15,177 nucleotides of DNA from M55B165 sp051744245. GTDB taxonomy: Bacteria; Actinomycetota; Humimicrobiia; Humimicrobiales; Humimicrobiaceae. The position numbers were made by a program, and so were the translations under genes. Of the stretch, positions 13,130-15,177 are shown piece after piece; within the stretch, counting starts at the first letter, position 1; every line of letters begins with the position of its first letter. The notes under the pieces were generated by a model. The model was given only the letters and a program-made list of their open reading frames with translations. It ran no database searches and was not told where the DNA came from. The DNA lies in NCBI GenBank assembly GCA_051744245.1, contig JBNJCV010000040.1, forward strand, positions 1 to 15,177. Reading direction: 5' to 3'.

Positions 13130-13181
13130 ATTATAAAATAATATTATAAAGATTATAAAAAATTATATTGTATTATAAAAA
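13130..13181. repeat. Phased ATTATAAA repeats in the parA promoter region
   Basis: ATTATA occurs five times on the plus strand, starting at 13130, 13143, 13152, 13162 and 13172. The last four form a near-tandem array of the 9-10 base unit ATTATAAAAA, about one helical turn apart. Read on the minus strand each copy is a TATAAT, and the one nearest parA (13135-13130) is placed as its -10 box. Possible roles are multiple operator sites, DNA bending or several overlapping start sites. The repeats could also be low-complexity slippage. Confidence 0.5.
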
Positions 13182-13237
13182 AAATATCTACTTAAAAATA
13201 TAATCCAATATTTAATCTTTGTTATATTCATATTTAT

Positions 13238-13265
13238 TTGCAAAAGATTTTTATTTGGGTATTAT
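13238..13265 (+). promoter_or_regulatory. Promoter of the homocysteine biosynthesis operon (TTGCAA-16-TATTAT)
   Basis: The -35 TTGCAA (13238-13243) and -10 TATTAT (13260-13265) are separated by 16 bases. The start would be near 13272, giving a leader of about 22 bases with ribosome site AAAGAGG. Confidence 0.5.
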
Positions 13266-13293
13266 TAAAAATTAAGTCTAATAAAGAGGTTTT

Positions 13294-14460
13294 ATGGCAA
13301 AAACAATTGAAGAAATAAATGAAAAAATAAAGGACGGAAGTGTAGTTGTATTAGATGCAGAAGAAATCATAGACTACGTAGAAGAAAATGGCCCAAAGAA
13401 AACCGCCAAAGATGTTGATGTAGTAACCACTGCAACCTTCGGCCCCATGTGCTCTTCCGGGGCTTTTTTGAATTTCGGCCATTCAGATCCCCCCATTAAG
13501 ATGTCCAAGGCCTGGCTTAATGATGTACCTGCCTATGCCGGGCTGGCAGCAGTTGACATATACATTGGAGCCACAGAGCTTTCCGAATCCGAGGGCATAA
13601 ATTATGGTGGAGCCCATGTTATACAGGATTTAATTGAGGGAAAAACCGTAAAATTAAGAGCAACTGCTTACGGCACGGACTGTTACCCAAGAAAGAATAT
13701 AGAAACCTATATTACAAAAGACACTCTAAACCAGGCATACTTGTTTAACCCCAGAAATGTTTACCAGAATTATGCGGTAGCCGCTAATTCATCAGATAGG
13801 ACTATATATACTTATATGGGAAAGCTCCTTCCCCGCTTTGGAAATGCTACTTTTAGCAGTGCGGGTCAGCTTAACCCTTTGTTAAATGACCCTTATTACC
13901 GGACCATTGGAATTGGGACAAGAATTTTTATAGGGGGAACACAGGGATTTATAGCCTGGCATGGAACCCAGCATAATCCCAACCAGCATAGGATTGCTAA
14001 TGGTACTACAGTGGGCCCCGGTGCAACACTGGCAGTTATAGGGAATATAAAAGACATGAAAAGGGATTTTGTAAGGGCTGCTATTTTCCCGGGGTATGGG
14101 GTAACCATGTTCATGGGTATTGGTATACCTATCCCGGTAATAGATAAGGAAATGGTAGAGTTTCTGAAAGTCAGGGATGAAGACATATATACAGAAATAG
14201 AAGATTATTCTGTCCAAAGGAGAAATAGGCCAAAATACGGGAAAGTGAATTACAGACAATTAAGAAGCGGCAAAATACCGATCAACGGAAAAGAAGTGCA
14301 AACTGGCCCAATATCCAGCTATGCTAAAGCAAAAACCATTGCCCAACACCTGGCAAAGCTAATAAAAAATAAGAAGTTTTTGCTAACTGAGCCAGTAGCT
14401 CCCCTTCCACTGGATGAAAAACTGGGCAGCTTAGATATTTTAAGCCAGGAGGAAATCTGA
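13294..14460 (+). CDS. Homocysteine biosynthesis protein (HcyBio, COG1900/DUF39)
   Basis: This is a 388-residue COG1900 protein. In methanogens the family, with the NIL-ferredoxin, forms homocysteine from aspartate semialdehyde and sulfide, bypassing acylated homoserine. Visible family parts are TTATFGPMCSSGAFLNFGHS (C53), SKAWLNDVPAYAGLAAVDIY and YGGAHVIQDLIEGKTVKLRA. AYGTDCYPRKNIETYITKDT (C130) and GIGTRIFIGGTQGFIAWHGT follow. Two cysteines in this region are considered essential for sulfur handling in the family; C53 and C130 are the matching candidates. It has no CBS domains, unlike some archaeal members. AAAGAGG precedes the ATG. The stop and the ATG of the ferredoxin gene share one base (TGATG), so both are translated together. 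Confidence 0.9.
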   Translation: MAKTIEEINEKIKDGSVVVLDAEEIIDYVEENGPKKTAKDVDVVTTATFGPMCSSGAFLNFGHSDPPIKMSKAWLNDVPAYAGLAAVDIYIGATELSESEGINYGGAHVIQDLIEGKTVKLRATAYGTDCYPRKNIETYITKDTLNQAYLFNPRNVYQNYAVAANSSDRTIYTYMGKLLPRFGNATFSSAGQLNPLLNDPYYRTIGIGTRIFIGGTQGFIAWHGTQHNPNQHRIANGTTVGPGATLAVIGNIKDMKRDFVRAAIFPGYGVTMFMGIGIPIPVIDKEMVEFLKVRDEDIYTEIEDYSVQRRNRPKYGKVNYRQLRSGKIPINGKEVQTGPISSYAKAKTIAQHLAKLIKNKKFLLTEPVAPLPLDEKLGSLDILSQEEI

Positions 14461-14867
14461 TGGCCAAAAGGAAACTTGTATTAACTTTTTCAGAAGATAT
14501 CGTCACCCAACCCATAACTTACAAGCTGGTAAAAGATTATGACTTAGCCTTTAATATATTGAGGGCAGAAGTTACCCCTAATATGGAAGGGAAAATACTT
14601 TTAGAGTTAAATGGCAATTCAAAAAAAATTGAAGAAGGAATAAAATATCTTGAGCAGTCAGGGGTAACCATCCAGGAAGCAGCCAAGGATATTATTGTGG
14701 ACAAAATAGAGTGTATACACTGCGGGTTATGCACATCCCTTTGCATTACCCAAGCATTAACCCTAGACCCAAAAACCAAAAAACTTGAATTTGATAAAGA
14801 AAAATGCATCTTATGTGGCTTGTGCTCAAATTCATGCCCTATAGATGCCATTAAATTAAAAATGTAA
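14460..14867 (+). CDS. NIL domain plus 2x[4Fe-4S] ferredoxin protein
   Basis: This 135-residue protein has an N-terminal NIL domain (residues 1-75: KLVLTFSEDIVTQPITYKLV, then NILRAEVTPNMEGKILLELN). A two-cluster ferredoxin follows, with C85-IHCGLCTSLC-95 and C116-ILCGLCSNSCP-127 giving eight cluster cysteines. NIL domains are regulatory or binding modules also found on methionine ABC transporters. Fused to ferredoxin this is the electron-transfer partner of COG1900 in sulfide-dependent homocysteine synthesis. It starts inside the stop of the upstream gene, so the two are co-translated in similar amounts; GGAGGAAA upstream is the ribosome site. The convergent rubredoxin gene ends directly next to its stop codon. 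Confidence 0.92.
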   Translation: MAKRKLVLTFSEDIVTQPITYKLVKDYDLAFNILRAEVTPNMEGKILLELNGNSKKIEEGIKYLEQSGVTIQEAAKDIIVDKIECIHCGLCTSLCITQALTLDPKTKKLEFDKEKCILCGLCSNSCPIDAIKLKM

Positions 14868-15032
14868 CTAATCTTCTATTTTTTCGAACTGGTCTTTTTC
14901 TGCGCCGCACTCTGGGCAAACCCAATCCCCGGGTAAATCTTCGAAAGCAGTCCCAGGCTCAATACCGTTTTCTGGGTCCCCTTGCTCGGGTTCATATATA
15001 TATCCGCAAACCAAACATTCCCACTGCTCCAC
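14868..15032 (-). CDS. Rubredoxin
   Basis: This is a 54-residue rubredoxin with complete iron ligands C6/C9 (ECLVCGYIY) and C39/C42 (VCPECGAEKDQF). The usual acidic middle (EPEQGDPENGIEPGTAFEDL) is followed by PGDW. It is a small cytoplasmic one-electron carrier, commonly serving rubrerythrin or superoxide reductase in anaerobes, or flavodiiron proteins. The start is a GTG at 15032, six bases after a strong GGGAGG (15044-15039); no in-frame ATG exists. It is convergent to the homocysteine operon with no gap, and its promoter region carries two dyads. Confidence 0.93.
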   Translation of the reverse strand: MEQWECLVCGYIYEPEQGDPENGIEPGTAFEDLPGDWVCPECGAEKDQFEKIED

Positions 15033-15056
15033 TTGTAACCTCCCTATAGTTTTTTC

Positions 15057-15072
15057 TTATTATGCATAATAA
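15057..15072. promoter_or_regulatory. Perfect 16-base palindrome over the rubredoxin -10 box
   Basis: TTATTATGCATAATAA is a perfect palindrome. On the minus strand it covers the candidate -10 CATAAT (15064-15059). The -35 would be TTTACA at 15087-15082 with a 17-base spacer. A repressor bound here would block rubredoxin transcription. The shape recalls PerR/Fur-type TTATAAT-n-ATTATAA boxes but is not identical. Confidence 0.45.
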
Positions 15073-15105
15073 ATTTTTGTTTGTAAATTAGCTTCTTTTT
15101 ATACT

Positions 15106-15129
15106 GTTTAATTTAGGTTACAATTAAAC
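15106..15129. repeat. Inverted repeat GTTTAATT-8-AATTAAAC upstream of rubredoxin
   Basis: A perfect 8-base inverted repeat with the spacer TAGGTTAC has its centre 53 bases, about five helical turns, upstream of the palindrome on the rubredoxin promoter. It may be a second regulator site or belong to a gene beyond the right edge. No gene is visible between 15033 and the end. Confidence 0.35.
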
Positions 15130-15177
15130 AAAGCTAAACTTTCCAGTAAGCACAAATGAGAACATATAAATTAAAGT

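Noticed and set aside
1..15177. CRISPR arrays, insertion sequences, rRNA genes
   Set aside because: I saw no regularly spaced direct repeats, no transposase or integrase, and no rRNA-like sequence anywhere in the window.
15133..15177. Possible rightward gene start (ATG near 15157, MRTYKLK) at the right edge
   Set aside because: There is no ribosome site and too few codons to judge.

Overview
The window is a stretch of an AT-rich bacterial chromosome. Signs of an anaerobic lifestyle are a rubredoxin, a NIL-type polyferredoxin with the COG1900/DUF39 homocysteine-forming protein, a flavoredoxin-like flavin reductase and an AMMECR1/Memo pair. Arginine is mostly AGA/AGG and isoleucine often ATA. 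Several genes have strong Shine-Dalgarno (SD) sites, while others appear leaderless. I cannot name the species. Uncultivated low-GC lineages of anaerobic sediments (for example Atribacterota or low-GC Actinobacteriota) would fit, but this is a guess from gene content.

Left part (1-4900): The first 59 bases are the start of an EF-Tu gene (tuf) read leftwards, preceded by tRNA-Met(CAT) with a good promoter. Next comes a leftward VapBC toxin-antitoxin pair whose antitoxin reading frame is broken in a run of five C. Reading rightwards are a flavin reductase-like protein, three small CxxC zinc-ribbon genes (the middle one apparently frameshifted) and a UbiA/MenA-type prenyltransferase. The prenyltransferase meets a UbiE/MenG-type methyltransferase tail to tail. 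Then follow three leftward tRNA genes, Thr(TGT)-Tyr(GTA)-Thr(GGT), behind a TTGACA-17-GATAAT promoter. This tRNA order is the one that elsewhere stands directly before tuf, so the 4 kb between the tRNAs and tuf may be an insertion.

Middle part (4900-10260): An N-acetylglucosamine kinase-like (BadF/BcrA superfamily) gene reads leftwards. Opposite it is a rightward operon of a DUF2905 membrane protein, Memo (AmrB) and AMMECR1 (AmrA), without the usual radical SAM partner. A DegV fatty-acid-binding protein and a large CapA-like lipoprotein read leftwards.

Right part (10260-15177): A bactofilin reads rightwards. It faces a leftward four-gene operon: ParA-like ATPase, second bactofilin, 64-residue two-helix membrane protein, UPF0280 (COG2122). 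To the right are the rightward pair COG1900 homocysteine biosynthesis protein and NIL-ferredoxin, and a leftward rubredoxin. COG2122, COG1900 and NIL-ferredoxin are the three proteins linked in Methanosarcina to direct sulfide assimilation into homocysteine. Here all three lie within about 4 kb, interleaved with a bactofilin/ParA cytoskeletal module. That combination, with phased ATTATAAA repeats in front of parA, is the most interesting part of the window.
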